Source: Funiculus sociatus GB2-C1
GTDB lineage: Bacteria > Cyanobacteriota > Cyanobacteriia > Cyanobacteriales > FACHB-T130
Direction of reading: 5' to 3'
Assembly: GCF_039962115.1 (NCBI RefSeq)
Contig: NZ_JAMPKJ010000019.1
Coordinates: 1-64,000 of the forward strand
DNA: 64,000 nucleotides
Position numbers and translations under genes: made by a program. Positions 45,501 to 52,994 of this stretch are shown piece by piece; positions within the stretch are counted from its first letter, which is position 1; the number at the start of each line of letters is the position of its first letter. A model generated the notes under the pieces. The model saw only the letters and a program-made list of their open reading frames with translations, was not told where the DNA came from and did no database searches.

Positions 45501-45824
45501 ATCAAGTACATTTGTACTGGTACAGTTATAAGCGCCGGAAAAGTTTTGTTGTTGCTCGATCCATTCACTCCCGCCTACCCACAACCAGCGACCAGAAGGC
45601 AATGCTTTGAGCTGGAGCTGCATCCGTTCTAGTAGGGCTGTCTCTTCTGGGGTAAGCTTACCTAATTTGGTTAAACCACGGACGCTTCTGGCGCATACTT
45701 CTTCCCACGTCTCGCGCCCAGCTTCTGTGCGGCGGCTATACGTTCTAAAAAATACAGGTAAGCCTGCTGGTGCAGTTTCTGGAAATTTGCTATTTTGGCG
45801 TACTCGCTCAAGCTCTCGAACCAT
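42567..45824 (-). CDS. nrdJ: Adenosylcobalamin-dependent ribonucleoside-triphosphate reductase with intein
   Basis: Class II reductase that converts ribonucleoside triphosphates to deoxy forms using a B12-derived thiyl radical. The host protein is 762 residues once the 323-residue intein (residues 417-739) is removed, close to the Lactobacillus enzyme. Key cysteines: first redox Cys101 in GAYNCTSTN, radical Cys407 in LNPCGEIIGSNFH, its redox partner Cys740 in CNLSEIHLNQ right after the intein, and the C-terminal shuttle pair GCDSDKC. AVVVVAGNVRRSAGM and TVQPSGTKSLLTGASPG are conserved. The start ATG is at 45824 and no ribosome-binding site is obvious. Translation yields no active enzyme until the intein splices, because the redox pair is interrupted. 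It needs cobalamin; cbiA is 9 kb away. Confidence 0.95.
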   Translation of the reverse strand: MVRELERVRQNSKFPETAPAGLPVFFRTYSRRTEAGRETWEEVCARSVRGLTKLGKLTPEETALLERMQLQLKALPSGRWLWVGGSEWIEQQQNFSGAYNCTSTNVLDWRAFGLMMDLAMMGCGTGAVLEPKYINQLPPIRNRLIVNIQGDVGSTQPDLRREQTEVQVEGNKVLIYVGDSRQGWVKSYQTLLELSTDEQFSEEVNISIDLSDVRAAGEPLKGFGGVANPVKLPGLYERCAAILNKAVGRQLNSVECCLLIDEAAVVVVAGNVRRSAGMRQGISDDELFASAKGNLWQQDANGNWRIDPDRDALRMANHTRVFHHKPTLEECVEAVRKQYYSGEGAIQWAGEAIARANCDLLFSPELRTDFLKAYDQGKAQDWLLEHYPNIDPLEIEHRLARVGLNPCGEIIGSNFHCVSGDTLLITREGMDKIKDVIGSEVEIWNGQRWSQVAPFKTGSDRKLYRVRFGDGSYLDVTEYHRFFVKDRFGKVYKEVQTKDLMDTSQYAIHTEPFTIQYEDGLNVDPSYAYTLGVAVGDGTTDTNDNAKVRLYEHKAALCVSGNKSPERTYDYLPAFTDVTDLGFSGEFLKSLKANPESLNAIASWNRQAILHFIAGLADTDGSNTASNGIRIYISDYDRAYRVQLLLTKCGIRSSVNLCSHKGAITNYGVRSRDLYYLQITECGDIPCQRLDVSKGTNAKYQGKWQVIKGVEELPGLHDTFCFNEPEFHKGVFGNSLTGNCNLSEIHLNQIDPPNYKEQEEAFTAAALSVASLLNHEFIEERYRKSRELDPIVGVSFTGLFDFFVMAFGVDWLRWWEAGRPDTVEGLEFKRQEQEYLTRWREIVHRTVWDYCDRHSLKRPNRCTTVQPSGTKSLLTGASPGWHPPKAQRFLRRITFRKNDPVALACIDYGYNVVPSQSDKDENGNLLNDPFDPRCTEWLVEIPVAVPWADLPGADQIEIGKFSAKAQMDFYMQVQKFFVRHNTSATIELREHEIEALGSSIYEAIQNDEGYISAALLARFDAHQTFPRLPFEPITKHQYDQFKQEVELRRQNENFHAALSRYDAGYSMEAGPAGCDSDKCLFSEQK
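43608..44576 (-). other. Intein with LAGLIDADG homing endonuclease inside nrdJ
   Basis: 323 residues from Cys417 (block A CVSGDTLLIT) to Asn739. Block B is YLDVTEYHRFFV with Thr and His. Two LAGLIDADG-type motifs are present, YTLGVAVGDGTTD and HFIAGLADTDGSN, each with an acidic residue, so the homing endonuclease may be active. The C-terminal block ends GNSLTGN followed by extein Cys740; the penultimate residue is Gly instead of the usual His. The extein reads through as GSNFH-CNLSEIH. Junction codons were checked: TGC at 44574-44576 and AAC at 43608-43610. Confidence 0.95.
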
Positions 45825-45993
45825 AAGTCAAGTCAGATTATCTTTGGGACTGATCGATAGATCAAGACTATACGCGATCGCTCATATGGGGTCAAAACTT
45901 GCCAAAATACATAAAATGCGCTATATGTAGGTTGCAGTCAGGACTAGCAACTAGGTAAGAATTTTTTCCAATTCCCAATTCAAAATTACTTTA

Positions 45994-46572
45994 ATGTCCC
46001 TTGCTCCGTGGCGATCGCCCTTAGCCGGTGCCTTGCATCGCAATGACAGCCAGCCTCATTGCCGCTACTTGCAGTTAGCAACTGTTCGGGCTGATGGACG
46101 GCCAGCCAACCGTACCGTCGTATTTCGGGGATTTCTACCAGACACCAACCAACTGAAATTCGTCATAGATTCCCGCAGCCAGAAACCAGAGGAAATTGAG
46201 CATCAGCCTTGGGGAGAAGCTTGCTGGTACTTCACCAACACCCGCGAACAATTTCGCCTCGCAGGTACACTAACCCTGGTACAACAAGAGCATCCCAACC
46301 CAGCCCTACAACAAGCACGTCAAACCACCTGGAAAGACCTCTCAAATGCCGCTCGCGTGCAATTTGCGTGGCCAGCACCTCGCGAAACCAGAGCTGATGC
46401 CGTCGCCTTTTCGCCACCGCCACCCGATTCAGCCCAACCACTAGCGAATTTTTGTCTCCTACTCCTCGAACCCTTGCAGGTAGATCATTTAGAATTGCGA
46501 GGCGAACCGCAAAATCGGTGGCTATACAGCCTAGATTCGCAAACCTGGACTACTCAAGCTGTGAATCCATAA
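45994..46572 (+). CDS. PPOX-class FMN flavoprotein (Npun_F5749-like)
   Basis: 192 residues resembling the pyridoxamine 5'-phosphate oxidase fold of cyanobacteria: MSLAPWRSPLAGALHRN, YLQLATVRADGRPANRTVVF, SRSQKPEEIEHQPWGEACWY and FTNTREQFRLAGTL match the split-barrel FMN-binding pattern, and the closing RWLYSLDSQTWTTQAVNP fits family C-termini. It may not be true PdxH; many members have unknown substrates. Single gene, ending at a bidirectional terminator shared with cysE. Confidence 0.85.
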   Translation: MSLAPWRSPLAGALHRNDSQPHCRYLQLATVRADGRPANRTVVFRGFLPDTNQLKFVIDSRSQKPEEIEHQPWGEACWYFTNTREQFRLAGTLTLVQQEHPNPALQQARQTTWKDLSNAARVQFAWPAPRETRADAVAFSPPPPDSAQPLANFCLLLLEPLQVDHLELRGEPQNRWLYSLDSQTWTTQAVNP

Positions 46573-46578
46573 AGCATT

Positions 46579-46610
46579 AGAAGGCAAAAAAAATTGTTTT
46601 TTTGCCTTCT
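46579..46610. terminator. Bidirectional terminator
   Basis: AGAAGGC followed by eight A pairs with seven T followed by GCCTTCT around a short loop. It lies between the convergent PPOX and cysE genes and supplies a T-run in both directions. Confidence 0.85.
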
Positions 46611-46628
46611 AAATTTTCCTTATTGATA

Positions 46629-47396
46629 TTAGATACCAGCACCATCCAAGAATTGCTGAATCACCCCATCCTTAAGGCGACAACTGGGAGCCACAGATGC
46701 TGGAGCATTCGATAAATTATTTGCCGCCACCAATTGAGCAGGAGTTGACGCATGAGCAGGTTGTTGATTTTGTAGCTCTTGCAACTGTTGTTCCAGCGAC
46801 TCTAGGCGGTCTACCAAAGCGCGAATCACCGCTGCTTCAGAATCGGGCAAACTTCCATGTTCCAGCGGATTCACCCGGACACCTGAGCGATAGACAATCC
46901 TACCCGGAACGCCGACCACCGTACAATCGGAAGGGACATCGCGCAAAACAACCGACCCAGCTCCGATGCGGACACTGTTGCCGATTTGGATATTACCCAG
47001 AACTTTAGCACCAGCACCCACCACGACATTTTCTCCTAGCGTGGGGTGACGCTTGCCGCCCTCCTTGCCAGTACCGCCCAGAGTAGCACCCTGATAAATG
47101 AGAGCATAATCTCCCACAATTGCGGTTTCACCAATCACCACACCCATCCCGTGGTCAATAAAAACACTCCGTCCAATTACAGCACCGGGGTGAATTTCAA
47201 TGCCAGTAAGAAAGCGAGCTAGTTGGGAAATCAATCGAGGGATGAAGGGAATTCCCAGGACGTATAGCCAATGAGCAAAGCGATGGAATACCAGCGCCTG
47301 CAAACCTGGATAGCAAAACAGAACCTCCAGCCAGTTGCGGGCGGCGGGGTCACGCTCGAAGATGATGCGAAAGTCAGCTATAAGCGTAGATAGCAC
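46629..47396 (-). CDS. cysE: Serine O-acetyltransferase
   Basis: CysE acetylates serine, the first step of cysteine synthesis. The N-terminal helical part ([36 protein letters not shown]) is followed by a left-handed beta-helix with hexapeptide repeats: [76 protein letters not shown]. The catalytic His and Asp lie in FIDHGMG. The start is GTG at 47394-47396. The last 70 residues are a Gln/Ala-rich extension ([20 protein letters not shown]) beyond the normal end, giving 255 residues. Confidence 0.94.
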   Translation of the reverse strand: MLSTLIADFRIIFERDPAARNWLEVLFCYPGLQALVFHRFAHWLYVLGIPFIPRLISQLARFLTGIEIHPGAVIGRSVFIDHGMGVVIGETAIVGDYALIYQGATLGGTGKEGGKRHPTLGENVVVGAGAKVLGNIQIGNSVRIGAGSVVLRDVPSDCTVVGVPGRIVYRSGVRVNPLEHGSLPDSEAAVIRALVDRLESLEQQLQELQNQQPAHASTPAQLVAANNLSNAPASVAPSCRLKDGVIQQFLDGAGI

Positions 47397-47477
47397 AAGC
47401 GTTTACCAATTTTGGCAAAATAGACCATATCTATCATATCGTTCTCAGTGATTTTCCCGATCGGGGAAACCGAACCT

Positions 47478-47528
47478 AAAATTTTCCCTCGTTCCCAGGC
47501 ATATACCCAGAGAACGAGGGAAAATTTT
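47478..47528 (-). terminator. Long inverted repeat after phoX
   Basis: A perfect 17-bp inverted repeat, AAAATTTTCCCTCGTTC / GAACGAGGGAAAATTTT, around a 17-bp loop, 35 bp past the phoX stop. The CTCGTTCCC core links it to the repeats at 10651 and 52404. It probably ends phoX transcription. Confidence 0.7.
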
Positions 47529-47562
47529 ATCTTTTGCCTTTTACATAACAGGCTTTTGCTTT

Positions 47563-49962
47563 TTAGACAAACCTGCCATTGGACTGTTTGCGGCGAATGC
47601 CAATCACCGACGGACGTGGTGGCCCTTGAGGATTGCCCTCAATGTTGCTGGGCCAATTACTGCCACGAGGTACAGTGCGTCGTTGATTAAAGACACTGCT
47701 GCCAGTCAAGTCCAGAATCTCGATATCTCGGCTCAGGATTTGTTGGGGAGTAAATGGCACCTCTTCGCCGGGGTGCTGCACCGAAAGAATCAGCGTATCC
47801 CCAATGAACGTTGGGCCAGTCAGTTCGCAACGCGGTGGGCCATAGGCAAAGGGTACGACTGCGCCAGCATCAGGCCCTGCGGTGGGAATGAAGAACAACC
47901 AGTTATTGCCAAACACCCCAATCAAGTTAGAAGTTTCAACATTGAGATTAGAGTCAATCTGACTAGGCGAGTTAGCACCCACTACCCTATGGTCGATGTT
48001 TAAGGGAGTTGCGGCAGCACCAACATCAAAACCATTGTGGGCGCTAGTAGACATATCGGTGACACCCCAGATGTTACCTTGGCCGTCAAACGCTAAGTTA
48101 TCCACATTGGCGAAACCATCTCCAGGGTTGGCTCCCACTTCCCCACCTTTAGCAAATCGCTGCCAGCGGAAGGTGGTACCCGTGCCATCAGCACTATCTT
48201 CAATAATCTTGAAAAGTTCCCCAGATGGCTGTGGCGCGTTAATGTCAGCGCTGTACTTAGAAACTACAAAGATCCGTGAGTCAGGATAGCCATCGCTGCC
48301 CGGAGCACCGTCTGTGTAGGCGATGAACACTTCTCTGGGATTGCGTGGATTAACTTCTAAGTCTTCAGGACGAGCCGTCGGAGTTCCGCCAACCAAGTTA
48401 GCAGCTAAAAAGGCATCCACTAGCACAGCACCCTGGCTGGTGTAGAAATCTGATAGCTTCTTACCTCGATAAGCAGGCAGAATCGTGGCTTCATTGGTTA
48501 TGTCAACGCCCTGGAACACACTACCTTGTGCAGGGTCTTCAGTGGGGCCGAAGCGTCGTATTGGGGTACGACCATTGCGGGTCGCTTTGCCCAATGCGGC
48601 AATTTCCCTTGAGGCAAGAACTGAGGGAGGAATTGGATTGGTGGCGGTATTTAATCTCAGCGGAATCCATTCACCCGTACCGTTAGGGTTGTAACGGGCA
48701 ACGTACAGAGTGCCGTCTTCAAATAAGCGACTGTTGTTCTTATCAGTGGGAGAGCTAACTCTACCGGAACTGACAAATTTCCAAGTGTGACCTCCGCGTC
48801 GGTCATCACCCATATAACCAATTAATTGTTTTCCAGCCTCAACCCGCATGGCAATATTTTCATGGCGGAAGCGACCTAAGGCCGTGTGTTTACGGGGGCG
48901 GAAATTGGGGTCTGCTGGGTCAATTTCGACCATATACCCGTATTTTTCCCCGACAAAACCAAAGGTAGCCCCGGTAGTGCCTGCAATATAACCCGTCTGT
49001 GTACCGTTGGCATTTACGGGTTCTGTTACTCCAACGAAGAAGGCGGTACTGGCTTGGAAGTTCTCTTCAGCAGATAGAATGGTTCCCCAAGGACTGGTGC
49101 CGCCAGAACAGTTGTATCCAGTGCCGATAATTTTGTTACCCAATCCATCTGAACTCAGAGGGAAGACTTGAGTAGCGGCTGGGCCAGTGCCAATTAGGTA
49201 ATTTTGATCTCCTTGCTGGTAGCTCTTGGAACCCCAGGATGTGACATTTTTATACGCATCAGAACGTTGAGAGTTAATCCCTAAACCTGAGAGATGGTGG
49301 ATGCGTCGATTTTTGGGATCACGGACAACAGAAAAGCGTCCGCCACGGTCTGCGCGGGCAATCCGAACGATAGAGCCACCCATGTTGTACAAAAATTCGC
49401 CCAAGAGTTCGATATTCGTTTTGTCACTCGGCAAATTTTGCCCAATGACCAAAGGGTACGATTCGGGGAATTGTGCTAAATCCTCTGAGCTGCCTGGAGC
49501 AGCAAGAGAAAATGGGTAGGAGACATATTCGTGGTTAACCCAAAGGTAGCCGTCGTTGGGGTTCCTACCATTAAGGGGAATAAAGCCGGTGTAGTCGTTG
49601 TTGTAACCAAAATATTCTTCTTGGTTAGGGAAGACGCGATCGCCCCAGCGTACAATTACATAACGTTCGTATTCCGGCGGCACTACAACATCATCAAGAA
49701 TGTTGTAAGTTCCTAATCTAGGATCTGCTGATTTATTTATTACTGTTCCCTGACCAATTGCTGTTGCGTAATAGCTGTTCTGCTCTGTGTAAATTGGCAA
49801 AGGATGTGGCAGACGCAATGGCGTAAATTTCAGAGGCTGTATCGCTTCAGCGATGCCTGAATCAAGCCCAAAAATTCTGTTTTCTACAGCAGGAGCTAGT
49901 ACCGCAGCACCAGCACTGGCTCCAAAGAAAACAAGTAGCTGCCTCCGACTAAGCTTAGACAT
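47563..49962 (-). CDS. phoX: PhoX-type alkaline phosphatase
   Basis: PhoX is a calcium- and iron-dependent phosphomonoesterase exported to release phosphate from organic esters during starvation. The N-terminus MSKLSRRQLLVFFGASAGAA is a Tat signal with twin Arg. Family blocks include GYLWVNHEYVSYPF, RRIHHLSGLGINS, TGYNCSGGTSPWGTILSAEE, GRFRHENIAMRVEAGKQL, DPREVF-like segments (NPREVFIAYTDGAPGSDGY) and GNIWGVTDMS. At 799 residues it is full length. The promoter region, shared with a divergent exported protein, contains a Pho-box-like array in phoX orientation. Confidence 0.92.
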   Translation of the reverse strand: MSKLSRRQLLVFFGASAGAAVLAPAVENRIFGLDSGIAEAIQPLKFTPLRLPHPLPIYTEQNSYYATAIGQGTVINKSADPRLGTYNILDDVVVPPEYERYVIVRWGDRVFPNQEEYFGYNNDYTGFIPLNGRNPNDGYLWVNHEYVSYPFSLAAPGSSEDLAQFPESYPLVIGQNLPSDKTNIELLGEFLYNMGGSIVRIARADRGGRFSVVRDPKNRRIHHLSGLGINSQRSDAYKNVTSWGSKSYQQGDQNYLIGTGPAATQVFPLSSDGLGNKIIGTGYNCSGGTSPWGTILSAEENFQASTAFFVGVTEPVNANGTQTGYIAGTTGATFGFVGEKYGYMVEIDPADPNFRPRKHTALGRFRHENIAMRVEAGKQLIGYMGDDRRGGHTWKFVSSGRVSSPTDKNNSRLFEDGTLYVARYNPNGTGEWIPLRLNTATNPIPPSVLASREIAALGKATRNGRTPIRRFGPTEDPAQGSVFQGVDITNEATILPAYRGKKLSDFYTSQGAVLVDAFLAANLVGGTPTARPEDLEVNPRNPREVFIAYTDGAPGSDGYPDSRIFVVSKYSADINAPQPSGELFKIIEDSADGTGTTFRWQRFAKGGEVGANPGDGFANVDNLAFDGQGNIWGVTDMSTSAHNGFDVGAAATPLNIDHRVVGANSPSQIDSNLNVETSNLIGVFGNNWLFFIPTAGPDAGAVVPFAYGPPRCELTGPTFIGDTLILSVQHPGEEVPFTPQQILSRDIEILDLTGSSVFNQRRTVPRGSNWPSNIEGNPQGPPRPSVIGIRRKQSNGRFV

Positions 49963-50210
49963 GAAAAACCCTCATTAAGGAATCGCAAGACTGACGCACA
50001 AAAAATGCTGGGAACTTATAGTCAAGTCACAGCAATTATGTCAACCGCTAGTTAACACACCATTACCTAACAACATCGGTGTGGTTTGAGCTGGGATAGG
50101 AATAATACCTACTGCGCGCTTTCCTTAACACAGGTGACGGCTCCCTCCACGCCCGACTGGTAAAAATCATTTGCGTGTTTACACGCACACCATAAATACT
50201 ACTTACGTAA

Positions 50211-50251
50211 AATTAAGGTTGTTTAATGAGTTGGTTAATAAAAAATTAACA
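50211..50251 (-). promoter_or_regulatory. Pho-box-like array for phoX
   Basis: Four TTAA cores lie at 50213, 50223, 50235 and 50246, spaced 10, 12 and 11 bp, i.e. one helical turn each. On the minus strand the units read GTTAATTT, ATTAACCA, ATTAAACA and CTTAATTT, close to the cyanobacterial PhoB/SphR consensus (C/T)TTAA(C/T)(C/T)(T/A). The array is about 250 bp ahead of the phoX start. Confidence 0.6.
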
Positions 50252-50308
50252 AGACATAAAGTTCTTAAGAAGCTTTGAAAATCAGAATAGAACATCGATT
50301 TAGAACTT

Positions 50309-50338
50309 CTTAACCTTCTATTAAAGCTTACTTAATGT
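50309..50338 (+). promoter_or_regulatory. Pho-box-like array for the PEP-CTERM-like gene
   Basis: CTTAACCT (50309), ATTAAAGC (50320) and CTTAATGT (50331) are direct repeats with exact 11-bp spacing and the first is a perfect consensus unit. A TATACT at 50370-50375 could be the -10 element, with an extra TTTAATCT at 50347-50354 in -35 position. The arrangement fits Pho-regulon control of the gene at 50458. Confidence 0.65.
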
Positions 50339-50457
50339 TTAATGCTTTTAATCTAAGTACGTCAGTAAATATACTAGACTTGATTTGAGTCAAGCTGCTA
50401 AAAATTAGCAGCAGATAAAGCGATCGCGTTTAAACCTAAGCAAATAAGGAGTAACAA

Positions 50458-51288
50458 ATGAGGGGCATTACCTATTTTACTACGCTTGCACTGTTTGCAA
50501 GTGTAGCCTTGCCTGATGCAGCAAATGCTGTAATTTTAAATGGCGGATTTGAAGAAGGCTTCGCTAGCTGGCAAACCCTAGGCGACTACAGAATAGAAAA
50601 TTCTGCTTTTGGAAGTGGAACAGTACAAGGAAATTCTCAAGTTTTTCTATCAACTGCTTACCGCGAAGTGATTGGTTTTGATAATAACTCAATTGAAATT
50701 TTTGGTGGGGATGCAGCGCCTGTTGCCTTCATCTCTGGCTTTGCTGAAGAATCTAGTTTAGAGGGATTCCTGGGTTTCTCAACATTTTTAGGAGATAAGT
50801 CTTTATATGATATTGCTACAGCAGAACCTATTGAGGGCTCGGCAATAAAACAGACTTTTAGAGCAGGTTCTGGACAGGTTTTATCTTTCTCTTGGAATTT
50901 TCTCACAAATGAGTCTGTTGGGGAAGCGGCTGTTGACGATCTTACCTATCCTGACTTCAATGACTTTGCTTTTGTATCCCTAAAGTCAAACTCTGGCACC
51001 CAACTTTTCACCTTGGCAGATACAATTTCAGAATTTCAAAGTTCTTCTACTAGCCTTGCTAATGAGACTGGATTTAAGACTTTCTCTTACAAGATTCCAA
51101 CTTCTGGGGAATATACATTAGGAATTGGGGTTGTGGATGTAGGAGAGCCAACACGTATTTCAGCTTTGTTGATTGATAAGGCGCAAGTTGTTCCGGAGAC
51201 TACACCTACGCTGGGTATGCTACTTTTTGGAGTGGGAACAGTTTCGATGTTGAAGCGGGGTAAGAAAAAAAGAGATTTTGTTTCTTAG
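50458..51288 (+). CDS. Exported protein with PEP-CTERM-like sorting signal
   Basis: 276 residues with a signal peptide (MRGITYFTTLALFASVALPD, cleavage near ANA-V) and a beta-rich central region (LNGGFEEGFASWQTLGDYRI, QTFRAGSGQVLSFSWNFLTN) of the choice-of-anchor type. The C-terminus is VPETTPTLGMLLFGVG followed by a basic tail (KRGKKKR), a PEP-CTERM signal with Thr in place of the second Pro. AGGAG is positioned correctly. The likely location is cell surface or matrix. The upstream Pho-box-like repeats suggest induction by phosphate limitation; its biochemical role is unknown. Confidence 0.8.
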   Translation: MRGITYFTTLALFASVALPDAANAVILNGGFEEGFASWQTLGDYRIENSAFGSGTVQGNSQVFLSTAYREVIGFDNNSIEIFGGDAAPVAFISGFAEESSLEGFLGFSTFLGDKSLYDIATAEPIEGSAIKQTFRAGSGQVLSFSWNFLTNESVGEAAVDDLTYPDFNDFAFVSLKSNSGTQLFTLADTISEFQSSSTSLANETGFKTFSYKIPTSGEYTLGIGVVDVGEPTRISALLIDKAQVVPETTPTLGMLLFGVGTVSMLKRGKKKRDFVS

Positions 51289-51316
51289 ATTTAGATTTTA
51301 ACTGTTGTTGCCTGTT

Positions 51317-51350
51317 GTAGGGGTGCAATTAATTGCGCTCCTACTTTTTT
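51317..51350 (+). terminator. Intrinsic terminator of the PEP-CTERM-like gene
   Basis: GTAGGGGTGCAATT pairs with AATTGCGCTCCTAC (two G-U pairs) and is followed by six T residues. Confidence 0.75.
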
Positions 51351-51489
51351 ATCGTTTTTTTCGGTTACAGGCTTTGATTATCGCGATGGCTGATAAAGTA
51401 AATATAGGTTGGATTTCACCAAGGTAGCTTTTTAATAAAGATAATGTTTCTAAGGCAGAGGAAAATTCTATATAAATAATTATTTTTGG

Positions 51490-52302
51490 GGTAGTCCTGC
51501 ATAGTAATGATAATTGGGTTATAATTTTAATTATTTAAAATAACTTAATTCTTAGCTTATGCAATGTCCCAAATGCGACTCTCGATACGTTGTAAAAAAT
51601 GGTCATACTCACACTGGTAAACAAAATTTTAAATGTCGAGATTGTGGCAGACAATTTGTCACAACTCCCAGTCATCAGCCTGTTTCCAAATCAACCAGAG
51701 AGTTGATAGATCGGCTATTACTAGAAAAAATCTCTTTAGCTGGAATCGTCAGAGCTACAGGAGTTTCCGAACGCTGGCTACAGTACTATGTCAATCAAAA
51801 ATTAGGAGCAGTCAAAAGAGAAGTGCAAGTAACCTCAAAAAAAAAAGGCAAATTAATAATTCAATGTGATGAAATGTGGTCATTTGTAGGCTGTAAGGGT
51901 AACAAGCAGTGGATTTGGTTGGCAATTGATATATTGACTAAGGAAATTGTAGGAGTATATATTGGTAAAAGAGATGAAAGTGGTGCGATAGGATTGTGGG
52001 GTTCTTTACCAGCAATTTACCGTCAATGCGCTGTCAGCTATACAGACTTTTGGAGTGCTTATCAAATAGTTTTTCCTAAAAAAAGACACAAATCAGTATC
52101 CAAGGATACTGGCAAAACAAACTATATAGAAAGATTTAATAATACGATGAGACAAAGAATATCGCGGCTGGTAAGAAAAACTCTTTCATTCTCTAAAAAA
52201 CTCTCAAATCATATAGGAGCTATCTGGTATTTTATTCATGAGTATAACGCCAGTTTATCTATAGAGCTAAAAGCTTAATTATCATTACTATGCAGGACTA
52301 CC
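51490..52302 (+). mobile_element. IS1-family insertion sequence, complete
   Basis: 813 bp with perfect 26-bp terminal inverted repeats beginning GGTAGTCCTGCATAGTAATG. Flanking direct repeats ATTTTTGG (51482-51489 and 52303-52310) form an 8-bp target duplication, in the IS1 range. It contains one transposase ORF without frameshift. The perfect ends and exact duplication indicate a recent insertion. Confidence 0.93.
51559..52278 (+). CDS. IS1-family transposase (single ORF)
   Basis: 239 residues. The N-terminus has an InsA-like zinc ribbon (CPKCDSRYVVKNG, FKCRDCGRQF) and a helix-turn-helix (SLAGIVRATGVSERWLQYYV); the C-terminal catalytic domain has Asp in IIQCDEMWSFV, Asp in SYTDFWSAY and Glu in YIERFNNTMRQR. 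In IS1 itself InsA and InsB are joined by frameshifting; here they are one continuous frame, as in many cyanobacterial members. Apparently intact. Confidence 0.93.
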   Translation: MQCPKCDSRYVVKNGHTHTGKQNFKCRDCGRQFVTTPSHQPVSKSTRELIDRLLLEKISLAGIVRATGVSERWLQYYVNQKLGAVKREVQVTSKKKGKLIIQCDEMWSFVGCKGNKQWIWLAIDILTKEIVGVYIGKRDESGAIGLWGSLPAIYRQCAVSYTDFWSAYQIVFPKKRHKSVSKDTGKTNYIERFNNTMRQRISRLVRKTLSFSKKLSNHIGAIWYFIHEYNASLSIELKA

Positions 52303-52403
52303 ATTTTTGGTTCGTTGCTGCCCTACTCAACTTATACTTAACTAAATATTTTATGATAGAGGTGTCACTACAATTATTGGAAAAAATAGATGAGGCTATA
52401 GCC

Positions 52404-52441
52404 TTATCGTTCGCATTCCCAGGTTCTAGCCTGGGAACGAG
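52404..52441. repeat. Dispersed CGTTCCCAGG-type palindrome
   Basis: TTCCCAGG / CCTGGGAA around TTCTAG, preceded by GAGGCTATAGCCTTATCGTT. It is related to the repeats at 10651-10730 and 47478-47528, and lies just past the stop of the minus-strand gene at 52454. Confidence 0.6.
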
Positions 52442-52453
52442 AAAGAAGTTAGC

Positions 52454-52897
52454 TTAATCATCTCGAAACCCGGGATCGTCTTCGAGTCTGATTCTGCTTC
52501 GTGTAGGAGCAATGTTTGTAGGTGAAACAGAAGAGTTGTCAAAACCTAGCAGCAATCCAGAAGTAATAAAATATCGAGTCCAACGATGTATTCTAGGGTC
52601 TTGTTGCCAATCTGAACGAGAAACTTTTGAAAACAGAACTGGGACGATTTGTCCTTTAACGTCGCCGAAAACTCGGAGATAAATTTGGGTAGTCTCCGGG
52701 CTTTGTGATAATTCTTGGTCGATAGAGATAGTGGCTACGGTTTCTGCTTCTTCGACAACGTTTTCATAAGGTTGATTGGAGTTGGGGCTGAGGAAGAGAT
52801 CGATTTTCGTAGATTCAGATAAAGCTGGGGAAGCGATCGCGCCCAAACTACTTAAAATTGAAAATGTCGTTAAAATTCGCCAGATGCGGATAACCAT
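52454..52897 (-). CDS. Small secreted protein, unknown function
   Basis: 147 residues with a probable signal peptide (MVIRIWRILTTFSILSSLGA, cleavage after ASPALS). The mature part is polar, with a beta-like stretch (TQIYLRVFGDVKGQIVPVLF), Trp-rich DWQQDPRIHRWTRYFITSGL and a charged end (RIRLEDDPGFRDD). I recognise no family. It lies 97 bp after the large kinase on the same strand and might be co-transcribed with it. Confidence 0.6.
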   Translation of the reverse strand: MVIRIWRILTTFSILSSLGAIASPALSESTKIDLFLSPNSNQPYENVVEEAETVATISIDQELSQSPETTQIYLRVFGDVKGQIVPVLFSKVSRSDWQQDPRIHRWTRYFITSGLLLGFDNSSVSPTNIAPTRSRIRLEDDPGFRDD

Positions 52898-52994
52898 TGC
52901 TTTTATTCATTATCAAGGTTTACACAGAGTAGCACTCTCAAGATTAAGGATTCAGTAAAGTTTGATTAATTCTAAATAAAACTGTTGTTTATCT

